Shown here one piece after another: positions 1-9,099 of a stretch of 64,000 nt of DNA. Where the stretch lies: NCBI RefSeq assembly GCF_024741135.1, contig NZ_JANSUY010000002.1, positions 186,001-250,000 of the forward strand. Reading direction: 5' to 3'. The position numbers were made by a program, and so were the translations under genes. Numbering within the stretch: the stretch's first letter is position 1; every line of letters begins with the position of its first letter. The DNA is from Aquiflexum gelatinilyticum. Lineage in GTDB: Bacteria; Bacteroidota; Bacteroidia; Cytophagales; Cyclobacteriaceae. The notes beneath the pieces were generated by a model, which worked only from the letters and a program-made list of their open reading frames with translations, ran no database searches and was not told the DNA's origin.

Positions 1-1438
1 TGTCGAGCATTTTTTTGCTGAGTTGGCTGTATTCTGCCAATCCATGAAGTGCAAATTCCATGAAGAATTCCTTTTCTCTTTCGGGTAATGCTTTAACCTG
101 TTTAGTCACGATGCTTTCGAGACCCGGAACCTGATGCAGGAGTGTCTTGTATTCTTTGTCGCTTTGCGAAGCCAATAAATCAAGGGTATTTCCTTCTCCA
201 AACCATGATAGCGGCAGGGTGTATAAGTTGTTTGCCTTTTCTTTTTTCTTCAGTTCAGGAGATGGGAAGAAGTCTGTAAAGAGTGTGCGGATGGCTTTGC
301 CGATCAGGGTATATGCTACCAGACCAGCGCCCTCTTGTTCTCCTTCATAGACGAGTTCCACCTTTCCTGTGATGGCCGGAATGACGCCAATCAGGTCCGA
401 AATTCGGACAACCGTATTTTCCTCATTATTCATATAAATCCTTCTTTCGGCAGCGGAAATGAGGTTTTCATAAGCCGAGATAGTCAGTCGGGCTGATACA
501 CCGCTTTTCTCATCCACATATTCACTCTTTCTCGCCTCCACGGCAATCTGCTCGATGAGGTCTTTCATCAGCACCGGCACATGGATTTTGTCCAAGGGCT
601 TTCCGTCCAGTTTTGCTTCCTGGGCTGTGATTCTTTTGCCGATTTCAATGCTCTTGGGATAATGCGTGATGATCTGACTTTCGATCCTATCCTTCAGCGG
701 CGTGACGATAGAACCTCGGTTGGTGTAGTCCTCCGGATTGGCGGTAAATACAAACTGAATATCCAGCGGCAATCTCAATTTGAAACCACGGATTTGGATA
801 TCGCCTTCTTGGAGGATGTTGAAAAGCGCCACCTGTATCCTTGCCTGAAGATCCGGAAGTTCGTTGATGACGAAGATAGAACGGTGGGAGCGGGGTACTA
901 ATCCGTAATGGATGACGCGCTCGTCGTTGTAAGAAAGCTTCATCGTTGCGGCTTTGATAGGATCGACATCCCCGATAAGGTCAGCTACCGATACGTCAGG
1001 CGTTGCAAGCTTTTCGGTGTATCGGTCATCCCTATGCCACCATGTGATGGGTGTATGGTCGCCTTTGTGCTGTATGAGTTCTTTTGAAAAAGTCGTCAGC
1101 GGAGCAAAGGGATCATCATTGAGTTCGGAGCCTTCCACCACAGGAATGTACTCGTCCAACAAGTGCGTCATCTGTCTCGCAATCCTGGTTTTGGCTTGAC
1201 CGCGGAGACCGAGGAGGTTGATATTGTGACGGGAAAGGATGGCCCGCTCGATGTCAGGAATGACTGTATCTTCATATCCCCAAATGCCTTCGAATACGTT
1301 CTCCTTGTTTTTGATCTTGTGGATCAGGTTTTGGCGGAGTTCTTCTTTGATGGATTTGGATTGGTATCCGGCGGCTTTGAGTTCGCCTAGGGTTTTTATC
1401 TTCAAAAGGTCTTTTCCTGCTAGTTTGCTGTAATCCAT
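1..1438 (-). CDS. MoxR/Mg-chelatase (ChlI-like) AAA+ ATPase, 3' end outside window
   Basis: About 479 residues are visible with no stop before the window edge, so the C-terminus is missing. A P-loop of the form GxxGxAKT lies at residues 77-84. The Walker B position reads IFVINELPDL, with Asn-Glu in place of the usual Asp-Glu; from memory this Asn form is usual in this ChlI-like subfamily. A sensor-like FTANPEDY segment and a DR follow. Translation starts at the ATG at 1438, 3 bases after the stop of the upstream von Willebrand factor A gene, so the two are almost certainly co-transcribed. By analogy with ChlI/ChlD and MoxR/VWA pairs, the ATPase would power a chelatase or chaperone-like complex with the VWA protein. 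The substrate cannot be told from sequence. Confidence 0.85.
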   Translation of the reverse strand, partial: MDYSKLAGKDLLKIKTLGELKAAGYQSKSIKEELRQNLIHKIKNKENVFEGIWGYEDTVIPDIERAILSRHNINLLGLRGQAKTRIARQMTHLLDEYIPVVEGSELNDDPFAPLTTFSKELIQHKGDHTPITWWHRDDRYTEKLATPDVSVADLIGDVDPIKAATMKLSYNDERVIHYGLVPRSHRSIFVINELPDLQARIQVALFNILQEGDIQIRGFKLRLPLDIQFVFTANPEDYTNRGSIVTPLKDRIESQIITHYPKSIEIGKRITAQEAKLDGKPLDKIHVPVLMKDLIEQIAVEARKSEYVDEKSGVSARLTISAYENLISAAERRIYMNNEENTVVRISDLIGVIPAITGKVELVYEGEQEGAGLVAYTLIGKAIRTLFTDFFPSPELKKKEKANNLYTLPLSWFGEGNTLDLLASQSDKEYKTLLHQVPGLESIVTKQVKALPEREKEFFMEFALHGLAEYSQLSKKMLD

Positions 1439-1441
1439 GTG

Positions 1442-2542
1442 TTAAAATTTTTTGGTTCGGTTTCTTTTATAATCTTCAAAAATCAGGTCTCCAAGACCTT
1501 TGAGGCTACTGTAATAGGCATTTCCGTTGTTGACTTTGGTAAATTCCTTGACAAATTCCTTCAGGTAAGGATCCGAAGCAATCATAAATGTGGTGACAGG
1601 AATCTTCAGTTTGCGGCATTGTGCGGCAAGCTTGAGCGTTTCATTGAGGATCTTGCTGTCGATGCCAAAGGCATTTTTATAGTATTTGATCCCGACTTTG
1701 AGACAGGTGGGTTTACCGTCGGTAATCATGAAAATCTGCTTGTTCGGATTTTTCCTCTTTCTCAATAAATCCATCGCCAACTCCAGTCCTGCGACGGTAT
1801 TGGTGTGGTAGGGCCCGACCTGAAGGTAAGGCAAATCCTTGATTTCAATCTGCCAGGCATCATTTCCAAATACTATGATATCTAGGGTATCTTTTGGATA
1901 TCGGGTTTTAATGAGTTCGGCAAGTGCCATGGCGACTTTTTTAGCCGGCGTGATTCTGTCCTCACCATACAAAATCATCGAATGCGAGATGTCAATCATC
2001 AGCACAGTGGAAGTCTGGGAGCGGAATTCATTCTCGACAACTTCCAAATCATCTTCGGTCAAAAGATAATCCCCTCCAAAACCGTGGTTTACCTGTGCAT
2101 TTCTGATTGAATCTGTCAGCGCAATCTGATCAAGGTTGTCCCCAAAAGTGTAAGGCCTGCGGTCAGTTCCTTTCTCTTCACCCTGACCTGAGTGAGTGGT
2201 GCGGTGTTGGCCGCTTTTGCCGCGCTTGAGTTTGCCGAAGATTTCTTCCAACGCACTTTTCCGTATAGTCTGCTCGGCTTTGGAAGTGATCTGGAATTCT
2301 CCTTTTTGATTTTCCTCAGTGAGGTAGCCTTTGGTTTTGAGGTCTTCTATAAAATCACCGATGCCGTAACCGGGATTGGTCATGTTGTAGCGCTTGTCGA
2401 GGTTGGTCAACCAAGACAATGCCTCTGCCACATCTCCACCGGTCATGGTCACGAGTTGGAGGAAAATATTGAGCAGGTTTTCGAAGGTATTTTTCTCCGG
2501 ATCGTTGGGCGGTACGTACTGTGTAAATCGAAATCCTTTCAT
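1442..2542 (-). CDS. von Willebrand factor type A domain protein (ChlD-like partner)
   Basis: This 366-residue protein has an N-terminal helical part and a C-terminal VWA domain. The VWA domain carries a MIDAS motif DxSxS (DISHS) near residue 190 and a conserved TDG (ITDGKPT) further on. A charged, low-complexity linker (KRGKSGQHRTTHSGQGEEKG) separates the halves. I chose the ATG at 2542 because the longer frame to 2560 needs a TTG and adds only six residues. It is the first gene of a two-gene minus-strand unit with the AAA+ ATPase 3 bases downstream. No membrane segment or signal peptide is visible, so the pair probably works in the cytoplasm. Confidence 0.85.
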   Translation of the reverse strand: MKGFRFTQYVPPNDPEKNTFENLLNIFLQLVTMTGGDVAEALSWLTNLDKRYNMTNPGYGIGDFIEDLKTKGYLTEENQKGEFQITSKAEQTIRKSALEEIFGKLKRGKSGQHRTTHSGQGEEKGTDRRPYTFGDNLDQIALTDSIRNAQVNHGFGGDYLLTEDDLEVVENEFRSQTSTVLMIDISHSMILYGEDRITPAKKVAMALAELIKTRYPKDTLDIIVFGNDAWQIEIKDLPYLQVGPYHTNTVAGLELAMDLLRKRKNPNKQIFMITDGKPTCLKVGIKYYKNAFGIDSKILNETLKLAAQCRKLKIPVTTFMIASDPYLKEFVKEFTKVNNGNAYYSSLKGLGDLIFEDYKRNRTKKF

Positions 2543-2785
2543 AGCAAAGTCATAACACAATCAAGGCAAAGCTGGTTTGGATTCGGGAAAAAATAATTGG
2601 GTGGGGATTATTTGGTTTTTGGTGAGAGGTTAAAGGTTATTTGGTTATTGAAGTCTGAAATGGTTTTGACCTATAAAAATTTGGCAAAGATGGAATTTTA
2701 TCCAAATTTTATTTCTAAATAATGCCATTCCATTGCCAAAGGACACTTACCTTAGACTCTGAAACCCAAACATTCAGCAACTTGT

Positions 2786-3858
2786 ATGGAAAAGAACTTG
2801 CCCGAATCCAACCAAAAAATCAAGATCAACCCTGTTGTCTATCATTCTCTGCAATTGCTTGCGCTAGGTCTGATATTGGTTTGGTGTTTTTCATCCTTGA
2901 GCCATTTATCACACCTTTGGTTTGGGCAGCTGTTTTGGCGACGACATTTTACCCTCTTCATGTCAGGCTTTCACGCAGGTTGAAGGGAAAAAATGCACTT
3001 TCTGCCACCATCATTGCGCTCACGCTGCTGTTGCTAATCATCGGGCCGGGAGTGTGGTTGCTGATCGCGACTGCGGATGAGTTCAAGGAGTTAGTCAATG
3101 CCTACCGAAGCAATGACCTGCATATACCTCCTCCGGCCGACAAGGTGGCAGAATGGCCGATAATCGGGAAAAAGATCTATGGTCTGTGGGCTGAGGCTTC
3201 GGCAAGTCTTTCGCAAACCCTGACCAATCACCAAGAAGAAATCAAACCCTATTTGCTGAAGTTTTTGGATCTCTTGAAGAGCAGTGCAAAGGGATTGTTG
3301 CTGTTTTCATTGTCCATTGGCATCAGTGGGGTGATGCTCGCCTATGCCAAGGAGGGCACGCAAATGCTCAAAACGATTTTCACCAAACTTGCAGGAAAAA
3401 TGGGTGAGGATATGGCAGAAATTGCGGAAGTGACAATTCGGAACGTAGTCAAAGGAATATTGGGAGTGGCGCTGATACAGGCAATCTTTGCAGGAGTAGG
3501 TCTCGTGGTTGCAGGAATTCCATTTGCAGGAGTTTGGATTTTGATATGTCTCATTTTATCGATTGTGCAAATAGGCATTCTTCCGGTTTCGATCGGGACC
3601 ATTATCTATATCTGGGGGACAGCGGACAGCCTGACAGCAACCCTATTTACCGTTTGGATGATCGCAGCAGGATTGTTGGACAATTTTCTCAAGCCGATCT
3701 TATTGGGCAAAGGCGCACCTGCACCGATGGCCATTGTATTTATGGGTGCCATCGGGGGATTTATATTTTCGGGATTTATCGGTCTTTTTACGGGAGCCAT
3801 CATATTGACACTTGGATACAAGCTTGCGGTGGGTTGGCTTGCAGGCGAAAGTGAATAA
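2786..3858 (+). CDS. AI-2E family transporter with apparent -1 frameshift
   Basis: The frame from 2786 gives a plausible AI-2E family start (MEKNLPESNQKIKINPVVYH, then a hydrophobic helix). It then loses homology at a T run at 2887-2891. The rest (FILEPFITPLVWAAVLATTF, later several membrane helices and a glycine-rich C-terminal half) continues in the other frame to 3858. One extra T would restore a continuous protein of about 357 residues. The open frame from 2722 in the second register has an unconvincing N-terminus. The family (PF01594) comprises multipass exporters with varied substrates, so the autoinducer name should not be taken literally. The break may be a homopolymer sequencing error, a real mutation or slippage on the T run. 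Confidence 0.75.
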
Positions 3859-3997
3859 GTCCGGTCCTGAATATCACAAGGATTACAGACCTATTCCATC
3901 CCCAATCCCACAATGATCGGCTTTCTGATTTGGATTGGAAGCAGATGCAACAATCGGTTTTGATTTTTTGTTATCAGGATATAAAACATTGATAGCC

Positions 3998-4204
3998 ATG
4001 AAAAACTACCTCTTTCCTGTTTATTTGGTGACCGCGGTTTTGATCGTCTATGTGACAGCCATTCAGGTCAACCTTGCCACTTCTTTGATACTGTTTGTAT
4101 TTTCTTTTTCGCCGGCCTTGGTTCTTTGGATGGTGTATAGGGTACTTACCGCAGATGTGGAAGTAACCTCTACTTTCGAAGAAAAATGGTATGAAGATCA
4201 ATAA
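3998..4204 (+). CDS. small two-helix membrane protein, unknown function
   Basis: A 68-residue protein starting at the ATG at 3998 (MKNYLFPVYL). The longer open frame from 3935 adds 21 uncharacteristic residues. Two hydrophobic segments are visible (about residues 4-22 and 26-48), followed by an acidic tail ending FEEKWYEDQ. It overlaps the acylphosphatase gene by 14 bases, which suggests translational coupling. I do not recognise the family. Confidence 0.6.
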   Translation: MKNYLFPVYLVTAVLIVYVTAIQVNLATSLILFVFSFSPALVLWMVYRVLTADVEVTSTFEEKWYEDQ

Positions 4205-4463
4205 GCAAATCAAAGTTTCAGGCCGGGTTCAGGGCGTTTTCTTTCGGAAAAGTACCCAACAAAAAGCCTTGGAGCTGGGGATTAAAGGTTGGGTGAAAAA
4301 TGAGCCGGATGGGTCCGTCCTGGTAGAAATGGAAGGTAATCTTTCTGCTATGATGGAAATGGAAGAATGGCTGAGAAATGGACCTCTCTTGGCCAAAGTT
4401 GAGTTTCTTGAAATATCAGATGGTGAAGTTTTCAACCATGCTGATTTTTTGATTCTAAGGTGA
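4191..4463 (+). CDS. acyP: acylphosphatase
   Basis: This 90-residue protein matches the acylphosphatase family over its full length. It has the phosphate-binding loop GRVQGVFFR with the catalytic Arg at residue 19, and GWVKN with the catalytic Asn at residue 37. The C-terminal strand also fits the ferredoxin-like fold. Acylphosphatases hydrolyse the carboxyl-phosphate bond of acyl phosphates in the cytoplasm. The gene starts inside the end of the preceding small membrane protein gene (14-base overlap). Confidence 0.92.
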   Translation: MKINKQIKVSGRVQGVFFRKSTQQKALELGIKGWVKNEPDGSVLVEMEGNLSAMMEMEEWLRNGPLLAKVEFLEISDGEVFNHADFLILR

Positions 4464-4657
4464 GTTTCTTTTAAATTACTTTTTTCATTTTTGCCAGATT
4501 ATATTGCCGGAGGTTGATAAATAAAAGTAATAATCGATCTATCAAACCTTCTCCGTAAATCTTAAAATCCGGAGGGAAAAAGCATAAAAAAAACCTTCCG
4601 GTGAACCTTAACTTATTGTGTTGGTCGTTAGGAACCCGGAAGGAAAAAAAAGAAACT

Positions 4658-4903
4658 TCAGTTGCAGGCGCCTTGGGTATACGAAAGAACACCGGCGTTA
4701 ATAGCGACGCAGCTATTCCCATAAGTTTTTTTGTCGCAGCCACAAACAGGATCATATAGCATGATGCAGGCGGCGGAAGTATTTATCTTGGAAGTATCGA
4801 TGCATCCATCGATAATTCTCTCTGCCGGACTGACTTCCTCGCATTGAAAGGAGAAAAGCATGATGGCTGAAAATGTGAGGATTAAAGGGAAAATCTTTTT
4901 CAT
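4658..4903 (-). CDS. exported Kazal-type protease inhibitor domain protein
   Basis: An 81-residue protein from the ATG at 4903 (MKKIFPLILTF). It has an N-terminal signal sequence ending near a Cys (FSFQC, a poor lipobox). The C-terminal half follows the Kazal pattern: a Cys, then DPVCGCDKKTYGNSC, then a closing Cys after YTQGA. Such domains usually inhibit serine proteases, and in bacteria small secreted versions occur in many Bacteroidota. A longer reading from 4942 only adds an implausible prefix. It is a lone minus-strand gene between acyP and the carbamoyltransferase, with about 190 AT-rich bases upstream that should hold its promoter. Confidence 0.8.
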   Translation of the reverse strand: MKKIFPLILTFSAIMLFSFQCEEVSPAERIIDGCIDTSKINTSAACIMLYDPVCGCDKKTYGNSCVAINAGVLSYTQGACN

Positions 4904-5097
4904 AGCATATTGATTAGAATAAACCCAAGACGTTCCTACCAAGGAAAACGCGACTTGTAATTGGAAAACTATCTTTGGTTTTTTTTAGAAAAATTTTTGG
5001 ATTAAAAAGAGATTTTTTTTGATTTTTATTTCTATTTTTCAATCCCAAATTATTTTATAATCCGTATATCACCCACTATACGCCCAATTTATTCTTT

Positions 5098-6858
5098 ATG
5101 GTTATACTAGGCCTGAATTATTATTTTCATGATTCTACTGCATGCATTGTAGTAGACGGAAAGCTTGTCGCTGCTATCGAGGAGGAGCGACTCAACCGTG
5201 ACAAACATACCAAACTTTTTCCTGAATTGGCTATTGCACGTTGTCTGGAGATTGCAAAACTGAAGTACAAAGACATTGACCACATTGCCGTATCTATCAA
5301 GCCTAGCCATAATCTTGGCAAAAAGCTGTTGTATGGCGTCACCCATGTCAAGACTATCCGACATTTTATCAGTCATGAGTTTGTGCATTCATACCGAAAA
5401 CAAAAAGGATTTTGGAAATGGTACAAAGGTATCTTTGGGTCAAAAAACTTAGGCCCGAGAGTGCACTTCATTCCCCATCACTTTTCACATGCTCCGGGTT
5501 CATTCTTTGTTTCTCCTTATGAGTCTGCCGCCCTTTTGGGAATAGACGGGTCCGGCGAATGGGCCACCACATGGTTGGGCAAAGGAGAAGGCAACAAAGT
5601 CGAAGGCTTTGGAGAAAGTTTCTTCCCACATTCATTGGGTTCTTTTTATGAGGCGGTGACGCAGTTTTGTGGCTTCAAGACCAATTATGATGAAGGCAAA
5701 ACCATGGGACTTGCTCCGATGGGTGATCCTGAAGTTTTCAAAAAGGAAGTTGAAAAGATTGTTTCTATCGACAAAGAAGGCAGGGTAAAACTTGATTTGA
5801 GTTACTTCAATTTCCAAAATATGCAGTATAATCCTTTGAAATTCTCTCATCTGTCACCAAAATTTTCAGAGGTTTTTGGAAGTCCGAGGAGACCGGGAGA
5901 GGACTTCAAAAAACACCACATGGACGTGGCGGCTGCTTTTCAAAGGGTTTTGGAAGACCGTGTTTTAGAAATTTGTGAAATCCTCCACGAAAAAACCAAA
6001 GCCAATTATCTTGTCATTTCGGGAGGTGTTTCCCTTAACAGTGTCATGAACGGACGGATCGTTCGCGAAAGCAAATTCAAAGATGTCTACGTCATGCCGG
6101 CTGCAGGAGATAACGGTACCGCGATCGGTGCGGCTTATTACCTATACAATGGCATTTTGAAAAACCCAAGGAACTTTGTCCACCTCAACCCATATGTAGG
6201 GACAAGCTATTCCAATGAAGAAATTGAGAAAATCCTTAAAGGCTGTAAACTTAACTATTCACAGCATGAGGACATCTGTGAAGTAGCAGCAAGATTGCTG
6301 GAAAGCGGAAAAATCATAGGCTGGTTTCAAGGTCCTATGGAAATCGGTCCACGGGCATTGGGTAGCAGGAGTATCCTTGCCAATCCGGCATTCCCTGATA
6401 TGAAAGCCAAAATCAATTCGGAAATCAAATTCAGAGAAGCTTACAGGCCCTTTGCACCTTCGGCCATCGTGGAAGCTAAAGACATGTTTTTTGACCTAGA
6501 GGTAGAGGCGCCGTTTATGCTCAAAGTATGTAATGTACTCAAAGACAAACAAAGTGTTATCCCTTCTGTGACCCACGTGGATGGAAGTGCGAGGTTGCAG
6601 ACTGTCAGAAAAGAACTTCATCCGAGATATTATGACGTCATCAAAAAACTCGGAGAAAAAACCGGCGTACCGGTCGTGCTGAATACAAGCTTTAATATAC
6701 AGGGTGAGCCTGTAGTAGAATCCCCGAAAGATGCCATCAGGTGTTTTTATTCCACAGGACTTGATGCATTGGTGATCGGCAACTTTATTCTCCATAAGAA
6801 AACTGTAAACCTTCCTGATTCTTCTATCAAAAAAGAAATGAGCTTCGCTTATAAATGA
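5098..6858 (+). CDS. carbamoyltransferase, NodU/CmcH family
   Basis: 586 residues, the usual length for this family. The N-terminal Kae1-like half starts ILGLNYYFHDSTACIV and has the metal-site histidines in HHFSHAPGSFF. A glycine-rich GGVSLNSVMNG and DNGTAIGAA follow. The C-terminal domain carries the signature GPMEIGPRALGSRSILA and a VVLNTSFNIQGEPVV block. These enzymes make carbamoyl-adenylate from carbamoyl phosphate and ATP and pass the carbamoyl group to a hydroxyl on a sugar or small molecule. No glycosyltransferase or secondary-metabolite gene is adjacent, so the acceptor is unknown. It is monocistronic, ending in a strong terminator. Confidence 0.92.
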   Translation: MVILGLNYYFHDSTACIVVDGKLVAAIEEERLNRDKHTKLFPELAIARCLEIAKLKYKDIDHIAVSIKPSHNLGKKLLYGVTHVKTIRHFISHEFVHSYRKQKGFWKWYKGIFGSKNLGPRVHFIPHHFSHAPGSFFVSPYESAALLGIDGSGEWATTWLGKGEGNKVEGFGESFFPHSLGSFYEAVTQFCGFKTNYDEGKTMGLAPMGDPEVFKKEVEKIVSIDKEGRVKLDLSYFNFQNMQYNPLKFSHLSPKFSEVFGSPRRPGEDFKKHHMDVAAAFQRVLEDRVLEICEILHEKTKANYLVISGGVSLNSVMNGRIVRESKFKDVYVMPAAGDNGTAIGAAYYLYNGILKNPRNFVHLNPYVGTSYSNEEIEKILKGCKLNYSQHEDICEVAARLLESGKIIGWFQGPMEIGPRALGSRSILANPAFPDMKAKINSEIKFREAYRPFAPSAIVEAKDMFFDLEVEAPFMLKVCNVLKDKQSVIPSVTHVDGSARLQTVRKELHPRYYDVIKKLGEKTGVPVVLNTSFNIQGEPVVESPKDAIRCFYSTGLDALVIGNFILHKKTVNLPDSSIKKEMSFAYK

Positions 6859-6879
6859 CAAGTGATTGGCTCAAATTAA

Positions 6880-6925
6880 ACAAATCCGTAGGAGAGCATT
6901 TTCCTACGGATTTGTTTTTTATTTT
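6880..6925 (+). terminator. intrinsic terminator of the carbamoyltransferase gene
   Basis: A perfect 13-bp stem (ACAAATCCGTAGG at 6880-6892 with its complement at 6903-6915) surrounds a 10-base loop and is followed by a T-rich tract. It begins 21 bases after the stop codon. Confidence 0.9.
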
Positions 6926-6931
6926 TAGGGC

Positions 6932-7216
6932 ATGGGAGAAAAAAAATGCCCCACCTGCGGCAAGTGGTCTTCTTGGACTAACAATATCCACGAATCATGC
7001 GATCACTGCGGTGCATCTCTAGGGGGAAAAGACTTGGAATATCACCTCATCCGGGAAAAAGAAGCCAAGGCAAACCATGAAAAATGGATTTTCTTTATCA
7101 AAGAAACAGACAGTCCTTTTGTCAAAAACTCTAAAATTGTCGGAAACTTTTTTTACACCATCTATATGGCTATCATCACTTTTATTGTTTGGCTGATCGC
7201 CATGATGCCGGGCTGA
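6932..7216 (+). CDS. zinc-ribbon membrane protein, unknown function
   Basis: A 94-residue protein whose first 25 residues form a zinc ribbon (CPTCGKW ... CDHCGASL), with two CxxC pairs. A polar linker follows, and the C-terminus has one membrane helix (about residues 68-91). It starts seven bases after the T tract of the preceding terminator, so its promoter must overlap that region. Its stop shares bases with the start of the next gene (TGATG). It looks like the first gene of a three-gene unit ending in prmC. No specific function can be assigned. Confidence 0.7.
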   Translation: MGEKKCPTCGKWSSWTNNIHESCDHCGASLGGKDLEYHLIREKEAKANHEKWIFFIKETDSPFVKNSKIVGNFFYTIYMAIITFIVWLIAMMPG

Positions 7217-7581
7217 TGGCTATTTTCAAAAACCCTTTTTTCATCATTCCCTGTATTGTTTTTTGGATCAATCAATACCTGGAAAAAAAACAAAACCTTT
7301 TCATTCCTTATGTCCATGCTTATTTGGACGACCTGATGGCGATGCCTGTCGTACTTGGGATTACGCTACAGGTTTTTAGATGGATCCATCCGATGAAACA
7401 ATCATTTGTATTTACCAAATTCCAAGTCTTTATTGGATGGGCTTATTTCTCCTTATTGTTTGAATTTGTACTTCCAATCTGTTCAGACATTTATAAAGCA
7501 GATATCTTTGATGTCGTTTTTTATGGGATTGGTGCTGTGGTTTTTTTTAATTTTATAAATGTAAGCAAAGAGAAAATATGA
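7216..7581 (+). CDS. integral membrane protein, unknown function
   Basis: 121 residues from the ATG at 7216, which overlaps the previous stop as TGATG. A longer frame from a TTG at 7189 is less likely. Around four hydrophobic segments are visible (FFIIPCIVFWI, MPVVLGITLQVF, FIGWAYFSLLFEFVL, VVFYGIGAVVFFNF). Conserved-looking polar positions sit in the loops (YVHAYLDDLM). It overlaps prmC by four bases (ATGA). I do not recognise a characterised family. Confidence 0.65.
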   Translation: MAIFKNPFFIIPCIVFWINQYLEKKQNLFIPYVHAYLDDLMAMPVVLGITLQVFRWIHPMKQSFVFTKFQVFIGWAYFSLLFEFVLPICSDIYKADIFDVVFYGIGAVVFFNFINVSKEKI

Positions 7582-8420
7582 CAACGCTACAAGGGCTTTT
7601 TAAGGATTATGTTGCAAGACTACAAGAGCTCTATCCCAAACAGGAAGCCGAGAGCCTCGTTTTTTGGCTATTTGAAGCCTATCTGGGAAAAAAAAGAATG
7701 GATCTTTTGAAGAATGAAGGATTGGATAAGGAGCCTCAGGAACTGTCTCAAGCACTTGAAAACCTGTTGCAAGGCATGCCCATCCAATACATTCTTGGCA
7801 AAGCGCCATTTTATGGAAGGGAATTTTTTGTTTCTCCTGCCGTATTGATTCCGAGAAATGAGACAGAGGAACTCGTCCATTTGATCATCAAAGAAAACCC
7901 AAATGAAGGACTGTATATCTTGGATATCGGAACAGGATCGGGATGTATCCCGATTACCCTTGATCTCGAAATGAAAACGCCAACAGTCTTAGGCCTTGAC
8001 ATCAGTGAGGAAGCTTTGGATATAGCCAAAAAGAATGCTAACCTATTGCAGTCCAAAGTTGATTTCTTTCAAATAGACGTATTAAATGAAGAACTTCCAT
8101 TTAAAGATTTTGACATCATTGTCAGTAATCCACCCTATGTCCGACATTCAGAAAAAGACCTGATGCATACCAATGTTTTGGCCTATGAACCGCATTTGGC
8201 GTTGTTTGTATATGATGAGGATCCCCTACTGTTCTACAGAACCATTTCTCAAAAAGCCCTGAAAACCCTCAAATCAGGAGGAAAAATCTATTTCGAAATC
8301 AATGAGGCTTTTGGAAAGGAGACCAAAGAACTGATGGAAAATTTGGGATTTGAGCAAGTCAAAATTTTCGAAGACTTAAATGGAAGGCAAAGAATGATCC
8401 GGGGTATCAGGTATTCATAA
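7578..8420 (+). CDS. prmC: peptide chain release factor N(5)-glutamine methyltransferase
   Basis: 280 residues, the expected PrmC length, with an N-terminal helical domain. The SAM-binding motif I DIGTGSGCIP is at residues 116-125 and the catalytic NPPY at 184-187. The segment RNETEELV before motif I is also typical. The enzyme methylates the glutamine of the GGQ motif in RF1/RF2 and so aids termination. The start overlaps the preceding gene by ATGA, which points to coupled translation with two small membrane proteins. Its 3' end overlaps the convergent gene on the other strand by 14 bases. Confidence 0.95.
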   Translation: MTTLQGLFKDYVARLQELYPKQEAESLVFWLFEAYLGKKRMDLLKNEGLDKEPQELSQALENLLQGMPIQYILGKAPFYGREFFVSPAVLIPRNETEELVHLIIKENPNEGLYILDIGTGSGCIPITLDLEMKTPTVLGLDISEEALDIAKKNANLLQSKVDFFQIDVLNEELPFKDFDIIVSNPPYVRHSEKDLMHTNVLAYEPHLALFVYDEDPLLFYRTISQKALKTLKSGGKIYFEINEAFGKETKELMENLGFEQVKIFEDLNGRQRMIRGIRYS

Positions 8421-9021
8421 ATTCTCCGATCCAAAAAATCCCGTTTCCTTTGATGATGGTCGTTCCTTCTTCTACTTCGATAAAGGTGGCATGTTTGACC
8501 TGAACCATTTCATTTCCCTCAGGGGTTTGCACTTCCAATATTGTCCCTTCGGGAGCGTGGAGTTGTAGTGAAGTTGCTGGTAACCATTTTTTGAACTGTC
8601 CATTTTTGATTGGAAAATAACGGATCGGACCATCCCAAACCACAATATCCAAAAACTCCAACATCGGCTCAAGTTCAAAGACTTTCAGGTGATCAAGGCC
8701 AATGATATTCACCGCCCCATGTTTGGAAGCAATCAGGTACTGAAGTCCCTCTTCAAGGAAATTTTCTTCCTGCACACCCAAAAACTTCACAGGATATTGT
8801 TCTTCAAGTAGGTGGTAATGGGATTTTTGAAAATCCATTTCTGCCAAAATCAAGTCAATCTTGACGCCCCAAGAAATGACAACAGGCACTTCATCCTGTA
8901 CCACCAAGATGGTGGGGACCCATTCCAACAAGGGCGCTATCTGCTCAAAACTGATTCCGGCAGTATTCAATATCAGCAAAGCCGGCTCTTGTTGTTCTTT
9001 GACAAAATGGTGGGAGGACAT
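8407..9021 (-). CDS. probable thiamine pyrophosphokinase-like protein
   Basis: 204 residues from the ATG at 9021 (MSSHHFVKEQQEPALLILN). The open frame to 9078 runs through repeats and is unlikely to be translated. The segment ISWGVKIDLILAEMD and the alternating beta strands resemble the Rossmann-like half of thiamine diphosphokinase, and from memory similar Bacteroidota proteins carry that label. The C-terminal half (ATSLQLHAPEGTILEVQT) would be the beta-sandwich part. If correct, it would transfer pyrophosphate from ATP to thiamine. No other thiamine gene is nearby. It lies convergent to prmC. Confidence 0.5.
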   Translation of the reverse strand: MSSHHFVKEQQEPALLILNTAGISFEQIAPLLEWVPTILVVQDEVPVVISWGVKIDLILAEMDFQKSHYHLLEEQYPVKFLGVQEENFLEEGLQYLIASKHGAVNIIGLDHLKVFELEPMLEFLDIVVWDGPIRYFPIKNGQFKKWLPATSLQLHAPEGTILEVQTPEGNEMVQVKHATFIEVEEGTTIIKGNGIFWIGEFMNT

Positions 9022-9099
9022 AAGGGATTGGAAAATTGAAAGATTGAAAGATTGGAAAATTACAAAATTATTTACCAAATTGATTTATCCACAATCCTA
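9022..9099. repeat. short imperfect repeats of GATTGGAAAATTGAAA type
   Basis: Positions 9027-9062 consist of tandem variants of GATTG(G/A)AAA(A)TT. They sit between the kinase-like gene and oxyR, are low-complexity, and have no coding signal. Confidence 0.6.

Noticed and set aside
2722-2886. N-terminal extension of the AI-2E gene from 2722
   Set aside because: The peptide (MPFHCQRTLTLDSETQTF) is unlike the family, while the frame from 2786 gives the expected N-terminus.
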